Notes under the pieces: model-generated
The model's database searches: none
The model's input: the letters and a program-made list of their open reading frames with translations, nothing else
Told to the model about the DNA's origin: nothing
Shown: in pieces, positions 28,674 through 40,310 of the stretch
How positions within the stretch are numbered: the first letter of the stretch is position 1
How the letters are laid out: each line of letters starts with the position of its first letter
Source of the DNA: Xenorhabdus beddingii
Lineage (GTDB): Bacteria; Pseudomonadota; Gammaproteobacteria; Enterobacterales; Enterobacteriaceae
Reading direction: 5' to 3'
Assembly (NCBI RefSeq): GCF_002127545.1
Contig: NZ_MUBK01000023.1
Location: 1 to 64,000, forward strand
DNA length: 64,000 nucleotides
Program-made: the position numbers and the translations under genes

Positions 28674-29765
28674 ATGATTCTCTCGCGTTTGCTGATCCGC
28701 GATTTTCGTAATATCGCGAATGCTGACTTACCGTTGGCAACCGGTTTTAATTTTCTGGTTGGGCCAAACGGTAGCGGTAAAACAAGTATACTGGAAGCCA
28801 TTTATACCTTGGGTCATGGTCGTGCCTTTCGCAGCATTCAGGCAGCAAGGGTGATCCGCCATGATTGCGAGGAATTTATTCTTCATGGCCGGCTTGATCA
28901 GCAATCCCATGAACGTTCCTTATCGGTGGGCTTAAGCAAAAATCGCCAAGGCGATGGCAAAGTCAGGATCGATGGCAGTGATGGGCATAAAATTGCTGAA
29001 CTGGCAAAAATGTTGCCCATGCAACTGATCACACCAGAAGGCTTCACCTTACTGAATGGTGGCCCGAAATATCGTCGGGCCTTTATTGACTGGGGCTGCT
29101 TCCACAATGAGCCACGCTTTTTTACTGCCTGGGCCAACCTGAAAAGATTGCTCAAACAGCGGAATGCGGCATTGCGGCAAGTCACCCGCTATAACCAGAT
29201 CCAACATTGGGATCGCGAACTGGCTCCACTGGCGACTGAGATCAGTCAATGGCGAGCTGAATACATTGCAGGCATTTCGGAAGATATCGAAAAAACCTGC
29301 CAACTATTTTTACCTGAATTCACCCTCAGTATCAGCTTCCAACAAGGCTGGGACAAAGAGAGTGAATATGCAGAACTGCTCGCGCGGCAGTTTGAGCGCG
29401 ACAAATCGCTAACCTACACCGCTTCCGGCCCCCATAAAGCCGATCTCCGGATCAGGGTGGACGGCACACCGGTAGAAGATAGGCTTTCCCGTGGTCAGTT
29501 GAAGTTACTGATGTGTGCGTTGCGGTTAGCACAGGGTGAATATTTCACCCGACAGAGCGGGCAAAAATGCCTGTATCTGCTTGATGATTTTGCCTCAGAA
29601 CTGGATGCCGGCCGTCGTCAGCTATTAGCCGAGCGTCTGAAATCTACGCAAGCCCAAGTGTTTGTCAGTGCAATCACAACCGGGCAAGTTACAGACATGA
29701 TTGATGTAAATAGTAGGATGTTTCGCGTAGAACATGGCAAAATAGAGGTTCAACCACAGGATTAA
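28674..29765 (+). CDS. recF: DNA recombination/repair protein RecF
   Basis: A 363-residue SMC-like ATPase. It has [13 protein letters not shown] (P-loop, residues about 30-42), the central [33 protein letters not shown] (signature motif) and [11 protein letters not shown] (Walker B). It loads RecA at gaps with RecO and RecR. It lies 18 bases behind dnaN. Confidence 0.96.
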   Translation: MILSRLLIRDFRNIANADLPLATGFNFLVGPNGSGKTSILEAIYTLGHGRAFRSIQAARVIRHDCEEFILHGRLDQQSHERSLSVGLSKNRQGDGKVRIDGSDGHKIAELAKMLPMQLITPEGFTLLNGGPKYRRAFIDWGCFHNEPRFFTAWANLKRLLKQRNAALRQVTRYNQIQHWDRELAPLATEISQWRAEYIAGISEDIEKTCQLFLPEFTLSISFQQGWDKESEYAELLARQFERDKSLTYTASGPHKADLRIRVDGTPVEDRLSRGQLKLLMCALRLAQGEYFTRQSGQKCLYLLDDFASELDAGRRQLLAERLKSTQAQVFVSAITTGQVTDMIDVNSRMFRVEHGKIEVQPQD

Positions 29766-32198
<2,433 letters not shown>

Positions 32199-32250
32199 TC
32201 CCGCAGCTTCAATCTCATATCCCAGGTAGCCTGACGCGATCTGGGACAAG

Positions 32251-32286
32251 AAACCTCATATCATCCGTGATATGAGGTTTTATTTT
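32251..32286 (+). terminator. Rho-independent terminator of the dnaA-gyrB operon
   Basis: A perfect 13-bp stem (AAACCTCATATCA / TGATATGAGGTTT) with the tetraloop TCCG, followed by TATTTT. It lies 53 bases behind gyrB. Confidence 0.9.
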
Positions 32287-32339
32287 GCCAACTTATTCCA
32301 TCATGATGATTAGGGCCGAATCAGCGCCAGACGGAGAAA

Positions 32340-32963
32340 TTACTTAGCCAGTAACACATATGAAATAATCACATCGATCTTTTCAGGTTTTTCCAACCAC
32401 TTATTGAACACATTACCCAGTCCCTGTTTTTTATAGCTGGCATCACAACTGGCCGATGTACCGATAGGTCCCAAACCATAAGTTCCGCCACCTTCTGCTT
32501 TAAACTGACACTTATGTACCTCAGTAAAATCATGATACAACCACTTAGGTTCGATGGTACTGAACTCAATGACGACGCCGGGATTACTATTACTCAAATA
32601 ACCTTTTGAGTAATTAAATTCAGGGGCGATGCCACAAAATTTCTTATCTTCTGTAGTACAAGGAACTTTCCGATATTTATTGGCATTAAATGCCCGATAT
32701 TCATTGTTCCCCATTCCCCGATACCAGTACATCGCCTTTGCCGCCTCTTTATTGGCTTTAGCCGCTTTTTTATTTATCAAAGTCACCTTATTAGGGGTAT
32801 TGGCTTCAACAACTAATGTTCCATTTTTGTACAGCGACATCACTTTCGTATCTTTTAAGCCATTTTTTGTGATTAAATCCTCAATCGCTTTATCCGCCAT
32901 ACTAAAATGACTCACACCTAACAAAAGAGGGAGCAGAAAAAGATAACTTTTATTTAATTTCAT
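32340..32963 (-). CDS. Secreted protein, possible ADP-ribosyltransferase-fold toxin
   Basis: A 207-residue protein with a clear Sec signal peptide (basic start, hydrophobic core, SMA cleavage site near residue 23) and four cysteines in the mature part, suited to two disulfides. The mature part contains YWYRGMGNNEYRAF, CGIAPEFNYSKGYLSNS and GVVIEFSTIEP. An Arg in YRG, a middle beta strand ending in Ser/Thr and a late Glu-rich strand (LEKPEKIDVII) recall the R-S-E layout of ADP-ribosyltransferases of the toxin type. This is pattern resemblance only; I do not recognise the family with certainty. It is convergent with gyrB, stands alone and has no obvious immunity gene. Confidence 0.6.
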   Translation of the reverse strand: MKLNKSYLFLLPLLLGVSHFSMADKAIEDLITKNGLKDTKVMSLYKNGTLVVEANTPNKVTLINKKAAKANKEAAKAMYWYRGMGNNEYRAFNANKYRKVPCTTEDKKFCGIAPEFNYSKGYLSNSNPGVVIEFSTIEPKWLYHDFTEVHKCQFKAEGGGTYGLGPIGTSASCDASYKKQGLGNVFNKWLEKPEKIDVIISYVLLAK

Positions 32964-33155
32964 AAAAAATCCTTGTATAAAACATCAAAGTACGTGATAA
33001 ATCTTTTATGCGGACCCACAATAAAAATCTAATTCAATTTTTAAGATAAAACAAAAACAAATTAAATCAGACACAATTAAAATAGATAATAAAAACAGGC
33101 ACCGAAAAGTTGTTAACGAATTGATTTTAAGCACAAAATCCCAAGAGGCAATATT

Positions 33156-33911
33156 ATGCTCAAACGAATAAACTCCTTTAATGGTTATATATCAAAAAGA
33201 TTATTTCAATCACCATCATTCAACATTCTTCCTCCCGATAATATATTAAATATCAATATCAATCATAACAATCCCAGATTAATCAATGGATATATTCCTG
33301 CGGTCAAAGAAGTAGAACTTAACGAAGCGATAAGTTCTGTATCACAACTTCATCATTCAATCCTTAACGATGGATGGTTTAATCATATTCTGGACATTGA
33401 TAATCAAAAAGAAACCCGACAGGAAATCAGAAATAAAACAGGATTATGGAATATGAGGTGCCATACAACCAATAAAATGCTTGTAACAATGACAGAGAAA
33501 TTTAACAAAAACCACCTGGATAAAAAAGATCAATATTGTGATACATATGCTTATTTTATTCTTTATATTGACAGAATACCCATCGGTGCGATGTTATTCA
33601 AAGGCTATACTGATGAATCAATCGTTTACCCCGAAATTGAACTTCTGGTCACTCATCCGGGAATTCAGAATTGTGCATATTTATTGATGGAAGCGGCGGT
33701 CAATAAATCCTATCAGATAGGATGTATAGGAAACGTAAAACTTTTAATGGCTGAAGAAGAGTTATATGGGTATGTTTATGCCAGAATGGGGTTTACGCAT
33801 TGGACTTGTAATGAACTGATCCTGATCCCCTCCCAGAGCGATGTGTGGATTTTTACTCCCCCTCATGGAGGGTATAGGTTCAAAGGAACTTGCTTAAAAA
33901 GCATTGATTAA
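33156..33911 (+). CDS. GNAT-like protein, first of two paralogues
   Basis: A 251-residue protein of unknown function. The C-terminal part (about 125-235) looks like a GNAT acetyltransferase fold: YFILYIDRIPIGAMLF, then PEIELLVTHPGIQNCAYLLMEAAV (strand 4 and the helix after it, though the usual Q/RxxGxG/A loop is replaced by HPGIQNCA) and YVYARMGF near the end. The N-terminus is basic and Ser/Asn-rich and contains SPSFNILPPDN. It has a paralogue directly downstream. No signal peptide. It may be an acetyltransferase effector or toxin; evidence for this is only context and unusual architecture. Confidence 0.6.
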   Translation: MLKRINSFNGYISKRLFQSPSFNILPPDNILNININHNNPRLINGYIPAVKEVELNEAISSVSQLHHSILNDGWFNHILDIDNQKETRQEIRNKTGLWNMRCHTTNKMLVTMTEKFNKNHLDKKDQYCDTYAYFILYIDRIPIGAMLFKGYTDESIVYPEIELLVTHPGIQNCAYLLMEAAVNKSYQIGCIGNVKLLMAEEELYGYVYARMGFTHWTCNELILIPSQSDVWIFTPPHGGYRFKGTCLKSID

Positions 33912-34003
33912 CTGACTCATTCATCACAATAAAAAGAGATTGATACGCTTTACAAGGCACCAAATTGACCTAGACAAAACCATCATCTTAAGAGAATTTT
34001 ATT

Positions 34004-34852
34004 ATGTTAAAAAGAACACCCTCCTGGAATACGGGTATACAGAGAACCCCATCAGAAACGTTATCTCGTTCACGATCTTTTCATACCTTACCACCCGATA
34101 ATACAAACAGCTTTAATGATTATATTCCCAAAAGAATAAGTTCACTTAATGTATTCACTCCAAGAAAATTAGTTAAATCAAAATCATTTAATAGCCTCTA
34201 TCCAGATAACCTTAATTTTCCCCCACACAGATCAATTGATAGATATGTACCTGTAATTAAAAAAGTTGATTTGCAAGAAGCCAGAAAAATCGTTGATAAA
34301 ATTTATAATTCAATTGAAGAAGATGGCTGGTTTTCCCATATTGAAGATATTGATAATGATAGACAACACCTGGAGAAAAAGGCAAATAAGACACCTCAAG
34401 ACTTATGGAATTTAAGATGCTGTATTACTAAAAGCATGTTAATCCATACGAAAAATGTTATTAAAGAATCCAATGAAAAATTCGGGGTAAATAAAAATGA
34501 CGCCTATTTTGTTTTATACATCAATAGAACACCAATAGGGATAATGACTCTTATATATTATGCTGAAACCCCACCGTACTACCCTGAAGTTAGTTTAATC
34601 ATTACCCACCCAGGGATAAGCAATTGTGCCAGCTTATTAATAGAAAAAGCCGTTAATATATCTTATGAAATGGGTTTTCATGGAAAACTAAAAATCATTA
34701 CGGAATCCTCTGAATTACCCTCTAAAGTTTATAATAGGCTAGGATTCATCAATGGTAACAATCGTGGAGAAATGCTATTAAACCCCAATGAAAACAAGTT
34801 TTGGGCTTTCTATCCAAGCCATGACGGTTATCAGTTTATAAGCCATTATTAA
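34004..34852 (+). CDS. GNAT-like protein, second paralogue
   Basis: 282 residues, clearly related to the gene before it: shared YFVLYINRTPIGIM, EVSLIITHPGISNCASLLIEKAV, VYNRLGF and a final HDGYQF segment. The N-terminal region is longer and contains the motif [RK]S.SF[HN].L.PDN twice (SRSFHTLPPDN and KSKSFNSLYPDN), once more than its neighbour, so this segment was duplicated. An AGAG ribosome site precedes the start. The 92-base gap between the genes and their common orientation suggest a tandem duplication. Function unknown. Confidence 0.6.
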   Translation: MLKRTPSWNTGIQRTPSETLSRSRSFHTLPPDNTNSFNDYIPKRISSLNVFTPRKLVKSKSFNSLYPDNLNFPPHRSIDRYVPVIKKVDLQEARKIVDKIYNSIEEDGWFSHIEDIDNDRQHLEKKANKTPQDLWNLRCCITKSMLIHTKNVIKESNEKFGVNKNDAYFVLYINRTPIGIMTLIYYAETPPYYPEVSLIITHPGISNCASLLIEKAVNISYEMGFHGKLKIITESSELPSKVYNRLGFINGNNRGEMLLNPNENKFWAFYPSHDGYQFISHY

Positions 34853-34858
34853 AATAAT

Positions 34859-34884
34859 GCCGCCAACATCCCTCTATTGGCGGC
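34859..34884 (+). terminator. Hairpin behind the GNAT-like pair
   Basis: GCCGCCAA and TTGGCGGC pair around a 10-base loop seven bases after the stop codon. It is followed by CTACTTT rather than a strong U tract. Confidence 0.55.
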
Positions 34885-34892
34885 CTACTTTA

Positions 34893-34917
34893 AATAATCC
34901 AATCGTATTGGATTATT
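34893..34917 (-). terminator. Hairpin at the end of asd
   Basis: An 11-bp AT-rich stem AATAATCCAAT/ATTGGATTATT with a 3-base loop directly behind the asd stop. Read on the minus strand it is followed by TAAAGT; it probably protects or terminates the asd transcript. Confidence 0.55.
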
Positions 34918-34918
34918 C

Positions 34919-36034
34919 CTACAGCAAAATGCGCAGCATACGGCGTAGAGGCTCTGCCGCTCCCCACAGTAGCTGATCGCCGACAGTAAAGGCAGACAAA
35001 TATTCCGGCCCCATATTCAGCTTACGCAGACGGCCAACCGGTGTATTTAACGTACCCGTCACCGCCGCCGGGGTTAACTCCCTCATGGTCAATTCACGAT
35101 CATTCGGTATCACGCGAACCCAATCATTATGGGAAGCCAACAACGTTTCAATTTCATGAATCGGAATGTCTTTTTTCAATTTCAGGGTAAACGCCTGACT
35201 GTGGCAACGCAGGGCACCAATGCGAACACACAAGCCATCAATCGGAATGACATTATTGCCCGTATGCAAAATCTTGTTAGCTTCCGCCTGACCTTTCCAC
35301 TCTTCCCGGCTCTGCCCATTCTCCAACTGCTTATCGATCCACGGGATCAGACTTCCCGCCAAAGGAACACCAAATTGATCCGTCGGCAATGCACCGCTGC
35401 GGGTAAAATCCGTGACACGTTTTTCAATATCCAAAATCGCAGAAGCCGGGTTCTGTAACGCCCCGGCCACCTGATTATGCAGCATTCCCATTTGCACCAG
35501 CAATTCACGCATATGGCGGGCACCGCCACCAGAAGCCGCCTGATAAGTCGATACCGACGCCCACTCAATCAAATCATGGGCAAACAACCCTCCCAGTGAC
35601 ATCAGCATCAAACTCACGGTACAGTTACCGCCAACAAAGGTTTTGATACCTTGATTCAGGCTATTCTGAATATGTTGATGGTTAACGGGATCAAGAATAA
35701 TGACAGCATCATCATTCATGCGCAGAGCTGAAGCGGCATCGATCCAATATCCCTGCCAGCCAGTTGCTTTCAGTTTGGGATAGATTTCATGGGTATAATC
35801 TCCCCCCTGACAACTAATGATAATATCCAGTGCACGCAGTGCCTCGATATCAAAAGCATCCTGTAAAACACCTGTTTTTGCGCTATTTATTGTAAACTGC
35901 GGGGCCGGTAACCCGTGTTGGGAAGTTGTGAAGAAAACCGGATTTATTGCGTCAAAATCCCGTTCTTCCATCATACGTTGCATTAATACTGAGCCGACCA
36001 TACCGCGCCAGCCGATAAAACCTACACTTTTCAT
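34919..36034 (-). CDS. asd: Aspartate-semialdehyde dehydrogenase
   Basis: 371 residues from the Met at 36034 ([21 protein letters not shown]); the frame is open 20 codons upstream, but the family starts here. It has the nucleotide-binding GWRGMVGS, the catalytic Cys in [26 protein letters not shown], and the catalytic His in [11 protein letters not shown]. It makes aspartate semialdehyde from aspartyl phosphate for lysine, diaminopimelate, threonine and methionine. In E. coli it is not beside gyrB. Confidence 0.97.
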   Translation of the reverse strand: MKSVGFIGWRGMVGSVLMQRMMEERDFDAINPVFFTTSQHGLPAPQFTINSAKTGVLQDAFDIEALRALDIIISCQGGDYTHEIYPKLKATGWQGYWIDAASALRMNDDAVIILDPVNHQHIQNSLNQGIKTFVGGNCTVSLMLMSLGGLFAHDLIEWASVSTYQAASGGGARHMRELLVQMGMLHNQVAGALQNPASAILDIEKRVTDFTRSGALPTDQFGVPLAGSLIPWIDKQLENGQSREEWKGQAEANKILHTGNNVIPIDGLCVRIGALRCHSQAFTLKLKKDIPIHEIETLLASHNDWVRVIPNDRELTMRELTPAAVTGTLNTPVGRLRKLNMGPEYLSAFTVGDQLLWGAAEPLRRMLRILL

Positions 36035-36475
36035 CCTGTTTACCCTGTCTTGAGAGAAGTTAATCAGACACATTGATTCCACTAAAGCTGACAAAATATG
36101 ACGAAAGGTGCAAGTATATTTATGAACTGTAGCACTAGCATTTCTGCATGGATGCGCTTACCGTTTTTAAACCATATTGTTTTTAAAGCATATTGCTTTT
36201 AAAGCATATTGCTTTTAAACCACATTGAGGTATCCCCTTCCATACGGGTATCCGAATTTATATCTTGATTAGCGCCAATACCTTTATGAGCAATACCTTT
36301 ATGAGGTTGGTAACTTGCAGCCACTTGATTAAAATTAATAGGAATTATTCAATTAATTATCCATTTATTATTAGAACAAAATATCAAAAACAAACAAGCT
36401 AAAAAAATGAATGAATCGAGGATTGGATTATTATGTAATTTTTTTATATTAATTAGATAGATCACGATAAAAAAA
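36035..36475. promoter_or_regulatory. asd upstream region
   Basis: About 440 AT-rich bases without a gene, holding the asd promoter and a 4 x 16-bp tandem repeat (36163-36226). No lysine-riboswitch-like fold was recognised by eye. Confidence 0.5.
36163..36226. repeat. Four tandem 16-bp repeats upstream of asd
   Basis: Four consecutive units of the form GYTTTTAAASCAYATT: 36163-36178, 36179-36194, 36195-36210 and 36211-36226. Each differs from its neighbour at one or two positions. Their spacing of 1.5 helical turns and position 130-190 bases before the asd start could make them a regulator-binding array or simply slippage. Confidence 0.85.
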
Positions 36476-36494
36476 CCTACAGTAAAACTGTAGG
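36476..36494 (-). terminator. Terminator of the ykgM-ykgO operon
   Basis: On the minus strand GCCTACAGT and ACTGTAGG form a stem with a short T-rich loop, followed by seven T residues, eight bases behind the ykgO stop. Confidence 0.88.
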
Positions 36495-36501
36495 CTTTTA
36501 A

Positions 36502-36642
36502 TCAGTGTTTCTTTTTCTTCCCCTGAACGGCCTTAAAGCGCGGGTTAGATTTACAGATAACATACACCCGACCACGGCGGCGAACCACCTTACAATCAGG
36601 ATGTCGTTGCTTTGCGGTTTTCAACGAACTTAATACTTGCAT
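36502..36642 (-). CDS. ykgO: 50S ribosomal protein L36 paralogue, zinc-independent (YkgO)
   Basis: 46 residues: [20 protein letters not shown], then [20 protein letters not shown] and a GKKKKH tail. It matches YkgO/RpmJ2, the L36 form that lacks the complete zinc ribbon (only two cysteines). It replaces L36 when zinc is scarce, freeing zinc from ribosomes. It lies 12 bases behind the L31 paralogue and is co-transcribed with it. Confidence 0.93.
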   Translation of the reverse strand: MQVLSSLKTAKQRHPDCKVVRRRGRVYVICKSNPRFKAVQGKKKKH

Positions 36643-36654
36643 GAACAATCCTTT

Positions 36655-36909
36655 TTATTTACAGGCCAAAAAGCGACCAAATTTTTTCTGGAAACGAGCG
36701 GTGCTCCCTTCTTGCGATAAGACTCTTTGTTTACCCGTATAAAAAGGGTGTGATTCCGATGACACTTCAATCATGACATAAGGGTATTCATTCCCCTCCA
36801 GCGTGATGCTTTTTTGGGTGTAAATTGTTGATCCGACTTTAAAATAAGTATCAGTACTGGTGTCGTGGAACACGACAGTCCGATAATTTGGATGAATGCC
36901 TGATTTCAT
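36655..36909 (-). CDS. ykgM: 50S ribosomal protein L31 type B, zinc-independent (YkgM)
   Basis: 84 residues from the Met at 36909 ([20 protein letters not shown]); the longer open frame has no support. It has [21 protein letters not shown] and a C-terminal RFQKKFGRF, typical of L31B (RpmE2). The CxxC zinc motif of normal L31 is absent. It displaces zinc-bound L31 in zinc starvation. A Zur-type palindrome lies just upstream. Confidence 0.95.
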   Translation of the reverse strand: MKSGIHPNYRTVVFHDTSTDTYFKVGSTIYTQKSITLEGNEYPYVMIEVSSESHPFYTGKQRVLSQEGSTARFQKKFGRFLACK

Positions 36910-36922
36910 ACGCTCTTCCGAA

Positions 36923-36943
36923 TAATGTAATAATATAACATTA
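36923..36943. promoter_or_regulatory. Zur box upstream of ykgM-ykgO
   Basis: A 21-bp near-perfect palindrome (TAATGTAATA-A-TATAACATTA; one mismatched pair) begins 14 bases before the ykgM start. It closely fits the enterobacterial Zur operator (AATGTTATA-N-TATAACATT type). Zur control of ykgMO is known in E. coli, so zinc repression here is very likely. Confidence 0.88.
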
Positions 36944-37280
36944 CAATAACTCAGCTTTCGGCTGATGACAACTCCCTTCTGATACTTTCTATACTGCCCG
37001 CTACCCCGTAGAGTGATCAGCACTCAAATACTAACAATAGGTAATATTTATAATTAAATAATTTTATTTATAAATAGTTAATTGGCTTGTGATTAATAAA
37101 TCAGATCCTTCCTCAATCCCTTAAAACAGCCATTATCCATGAGCCACATCCTAAATTAGCATTATCTCATCATTGCGATAAGACGCCCAAAAAGCCCTCT
37201 TTTCCCCTATTAAGTTATATTAAAAACTGGTTTAATTAAGTATTATTTAATAATCATAGTCATCTTGAGATAGCATTCTA

Positions 37281-37907
37281 ATGGAGCTTTTCTTACAAAA
37301 TTGTTTGGCCTTTCCGGTTGTTATTTTCAGTGGCTTATTATTAATTGTTTTATTTTATTGGATATGTGCCGCCTTTGGTTTGCTCGATATTGATATCCTG
37401 AATATGGATGTGGATAGTTTCGATGCCTCTTCTCTGGCTGGCTGGTTAACAAAACTCGGCTTAACCGGCATTCCCGTCACTGTCATTATTACGCTGATTA
37501 CGCTGATAGCCTGGCCTTTAAGCTATTTCAGCATGCATTTACTGCTCCGTTTCATTGAAACCGATGTACTTCGTTATTTACTTGGAACCTTCACTTTCTT
37601 TGCCGTGAGTTTCATCGCCTTATTACTGACGGCAATGTTATTGCGTCCATTACAACCGAAACTGGCAAAACTCAAACACACCAACAGCGCCGATAACCTG
37701 ATTGGCAAAACTGCCGAAGTCCGTTCTCCCAGAGTGACTGAACAACGGGGTGAAGCCCTGATGGAAAACCACGGCGCCAGTTTAATCTTACAAGTGCGGG
37801 CACCAGAAAGAGACGGTATTACTCGCGGCGACCATGTGGTGCTGATCAGCTACGACGCAGCAACCTACAGTTATACCGTTGTCAGCGAAGACGAATTTAA
37901 GCGGTAA
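37281..37907 (+). CDS. yqiJ: YqiJ-like inner-membrane protein (DUF1449/OB-fold)
   Basis: A 208-residue protein with three membrane segments (about 10-35, 60-85, 98-122) and a C-terminal soluble OB-like domain (NLIGKTAEVRSPRVTEQRGEALM..GDHVVLISYDAATYSYTVV). This is the layout of E. coli YqiJ, an NfeD-like partner encoded next to the flotillin YqiK. NfeD-type proteins work with flotillins in membrane microdomains. It is first in a set of four genes with a flotillin, a giant ATPase and a rhomboid protease. Confidence 0.85.
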   Translation: MELFLQNCLAFPVVIFSGLLLIVLFYWICAAFGLLDIDILNMDVDSFDASSLAGWLTKLGLTGIPVTVIITLITLIAWPLSYFSMHLLLRFIETDVLRYLLGTFTFFAVSFIALLLTAMLLRPLQPKLAKLKHTNSADNLIGKTAEVRSPRVTEQRGEALMENHGASLILQVRAPERDGITRGDHVVLISYDAATYSYTVVSEDEFKR

Positions 37908-38061
37908 CGGCTGATTTGCCGCCGCTTAACGTTAAATCACTATCGTAAACCTTGCTATCTGACATGCCTCACTCAACATTTCAGTCATGGATGAATAGCA
38001 GCTTAAATTATGGGTCACTGACGCCTTCCCCGTTAGCCCCAAAATTAAAATGGAGAAATAT

Positions 38062-40251
38062 ATGTCAGATATTGCCTTGGCAGATTTCATGCCTTTTTTA
38101 ATCATCGTGGCGATGATCATTATCGTCATTCTGGGTTTTTTTGGGCTTTTTAAAGCATTTTACATCAAAGTCCCCCAAGGAACGGCGCTGATCGTCAATG
38201 ATATGTCCGCCCAGCCGAAAGTACATTTCACGGGTGCGCTGGTCTATCCGGTAATTTACAAAAAAGAATTCATGCGCATTTCCCTGCTGACGCTGGAAGT
38301 TGATCGCCGGGGTAAAGATGGCCTGATCTGTAAAGACAACCTGCGTGCAGACATTACCGTAGCATTCTACCTGCGGGTGAATGAAACCACCGAAGACGTG
38401 CTGAAAGTGGCGAAATCCATTGGGGTAGAACGAGCCTCTGACCATAACTCGGTCAATACTCTGTTCAGTGCCAAATTCTCAGAAGCCCTGAAAACCGTAG
38501 GTAAACAGTTCGAACTGTCAAAATTGTTCGAAGACCGCCAAAACTTCCGTGACCGCATTGTTGATGTCATCGGTAAGGATCTGAACGGCTATGCGCTGGA
38601 AGATGTCGCTATCGACTATCTGGAACAAACGCCGAAAAACTCGCTGGACCCGAACAATATCTTTGATGCGGAAGGCATCCGTAAAATTACTGAGATCACC
38701 GCGATCCACAATATTGAAACCAACCAAAAAGAACGTGATCAGGAACTGGCTATCCAGAAGAAAAATGTGGAAACCCGCGAAGCCAGCCTGGCTTTGGAAC
38801 GCCAGCAAGCAGACGCGGAAGCCCGCCAGAAACGCGAAATTGAAAGTATCCGCGCCCGTGAATCGGCTGAAACGCTGCGTGTACAGGAAGAAGAGCGCTT
38901 GAAAGCGGAACAGGCTCGTATCCAAACCCAGCAGGAAATTGAAATCCGCGAAGAAAACCGTCTGCGTGAAGTTGAAGTCGCACAACAAAATCGCTCCCGT
39001 GCCGTCACCATTGAGATGGAAAAAGTCATTCGCGCGCAGGAATTGGAAATTGTTTCCCGGGAACGTGAAGTCGAACTTCAGCGCATTGATAAAGAAAAAG
39101 CATTGGAAGAAGAGCGTAAAAATATCTCCAACGTCATCCGTGATCGTGTCGCTGTAGAAAAAACCGTGGCTCAGGAAGAAGAGCGCATCAAAGAAGTACG
39201 CATGGTTTCAGAAGCGGATCGCCAGAAACAGATCACCATTATTCATGCACAGGCCAAAGCAGAACAAGAGCTGGTTCGTCAGGTGAAACAGGCCGAAGCG
39301 GATGAAAACAGCGCCAAGTTCAAGGCACTGGAAATCAGTACCATGGCACAAGCAGAACTGGAAGCCGCCGCCAAACAGTCAGAAGCGAAAAAACGCATGG
39401 CTGAAGGTACTGAAGCAGAAGAGGCCGCATTAGGTCTGGCTGAAGCCCGTATCCGTCAGGCCAAAGCTGAGGCGGAAGAGAAAGAAGGTCTGGTACAGGC
39501 AAATATCATTGCGGAAAAACTGCTGGCAGAAGCCCGTGGGACACAAGAAAAAGGGTTGGCGGAAGCACGGGTCATGGAAGCCCGGGCCAATGCATCTGAG
39601 AAACAAGGTCTTGCTGAAGCAAAAGTACTGGAAGAGAAATTGACAGCACAGGCGCGTGGTGATGAGCAACAAGCCAACGCCAAAGAAAAATTGGGGCTGG
39701 CAGATGCCAAAGTGCTGGAAGAAAAACTGGTGGCACAAGCCCGTGGTGAAGGTCAGTTGGGGACAGCACAAGCCGAAGTTATCCGCCAGCGCCTGAAAGC
39801 AGAAGCGGACGGTCTGACCGACAAATTCACGGCGATGGGCAATCTCAACGATACAGCGCGCGATCATGAAGAGTTCCGTATGCAGCTTGAGAAAAACTTC
39901 GAACAAGCAATGTCTTCCATTGCCGCCAATAAAGAGATTGCCAAAGAGCAAGCGGAAGTTCTGGCCGCCGCACTTAGCAAAACCAACATTGATATCGTGG
40001 GTGGTGACGGCAGTTTCTTTAATACCTTCTCCAAAGCGCTCAGTGTGGGCAAGGCCATTAATGGCGTAGTAGACAAAAGTCCCTTGGTAAAAGAGGCGGT
40101 GCAGAAATTACTGGCTGGAAAAGGGGAAAAAGAAGTTGGGGAGCAAAAAATAAATCTCGATTCACTCCTGCAAAACCCGGAAGTGCAGTCTTTGGTCAAG
40201 CTGTTTGGTTCAAATAAAAAGCGCCATAACCAAGACAATATCGAAGAGTGA
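38062..40251 (+). CDS. yqiK: Flotillin family protein (YqiK-like)
   Basis: 729 residues from the ATG at 38062, where GGAG lies six bases upstream; an ATG four codons earlier lacks a site. There is a membrane anchor at about 10-33 and an SPFH/band-7 domain to about 215 (IKVPQGTALIVND.., DNLRADITVAFYLRV). A coiled coil of several hundred residues is rich in Glu, Ala and Arg. Within it the segment GLAEAKVLEEKL.AQARG recurs in about five variants around 470-590. Flotillins form oligomeric scaffolds in membrane microdomains. The gene is 154 bases behind yqiJ and 59 before the ATPase. Confidence 0.9.
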   Translation: MSDIALADFMPFLIIVAMIIIVILGFFGLFKAFYIKVPQGTALIVNDMSAQPKVHFTGALVYPVIYKKEFMRISLLTLEVDRRGKDGLICKDNLRADITVAFYLRVNETTEDVLKVAKSIGVERASDHNSVNTLFSAKFSEALKTVGKQFELSKLFEDRQNFRDRIVDVIGKDLNGYALEDVAIDYLEQTPKNSLDPNNIFDAEGIRKITEITAIHNIETNQKERDQELAIQKKNVETREASLALERQQADAEARQKREIESIRARESAETLRVQEEERLKAEQARIQTQQEIEIREENRLREVEVAQQNRSRAVTIEMEKVIRAQELEIVSREREVELQRIDKEKALEEERKNISNVIRDRVAVEKTVAQEEERIKEVRMVSEADRQKQITIIHAQAKAEQELVRQVKQAEADENSAKFKALEISTMAQAELEAAAKQSEAKKRMAEGTEAEEAALGLAEARIRQAKAEAEEKEGLVQANIIAEKLLAEARGTQEKGLAEARVMEARANASEKQGLAEAKVLEEKLTAQARGDEQQANAKEKLGLADAKVLEEKLVAQARGEGQLGTAQAEVIRQRLKAEADGLTDKFTAMGNLNDTARDHEEFRMQLEKNFEQAMSSIAANKEIAKEQAEVLAAALSKTNIDIVGGDGSFFNTFSKALSVGKAINGVVDKSPLVKEAVQKLLAGKGEKEVGEQKINLDSLLQNPEVQSLVKLFGSNKKRHNQDNIEE

Positions 40252-40310
40252 TATCCAGAATAACGTCATTAAAACCCATCTTGAGCAAGAGCAAGGAAAC
40301 GTGATACGCC

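Noticed and set aside
36035-36160. Lysine riboswitch before asd
   Set aside because: No multi-helix fold or conserved lysine-riboswitch sequence could be recognised by eye.
36163-36226. CRISPR array
   Set aside because: Units are contiguous, 16 bp long and have no spacers.
38518-39951. Long minus-strand frames opposite the flotillin gene
   Set aside because: The coiled-coil codons leave the opposite strand open; the translations are Phe/Ser-rich and have no start signals.
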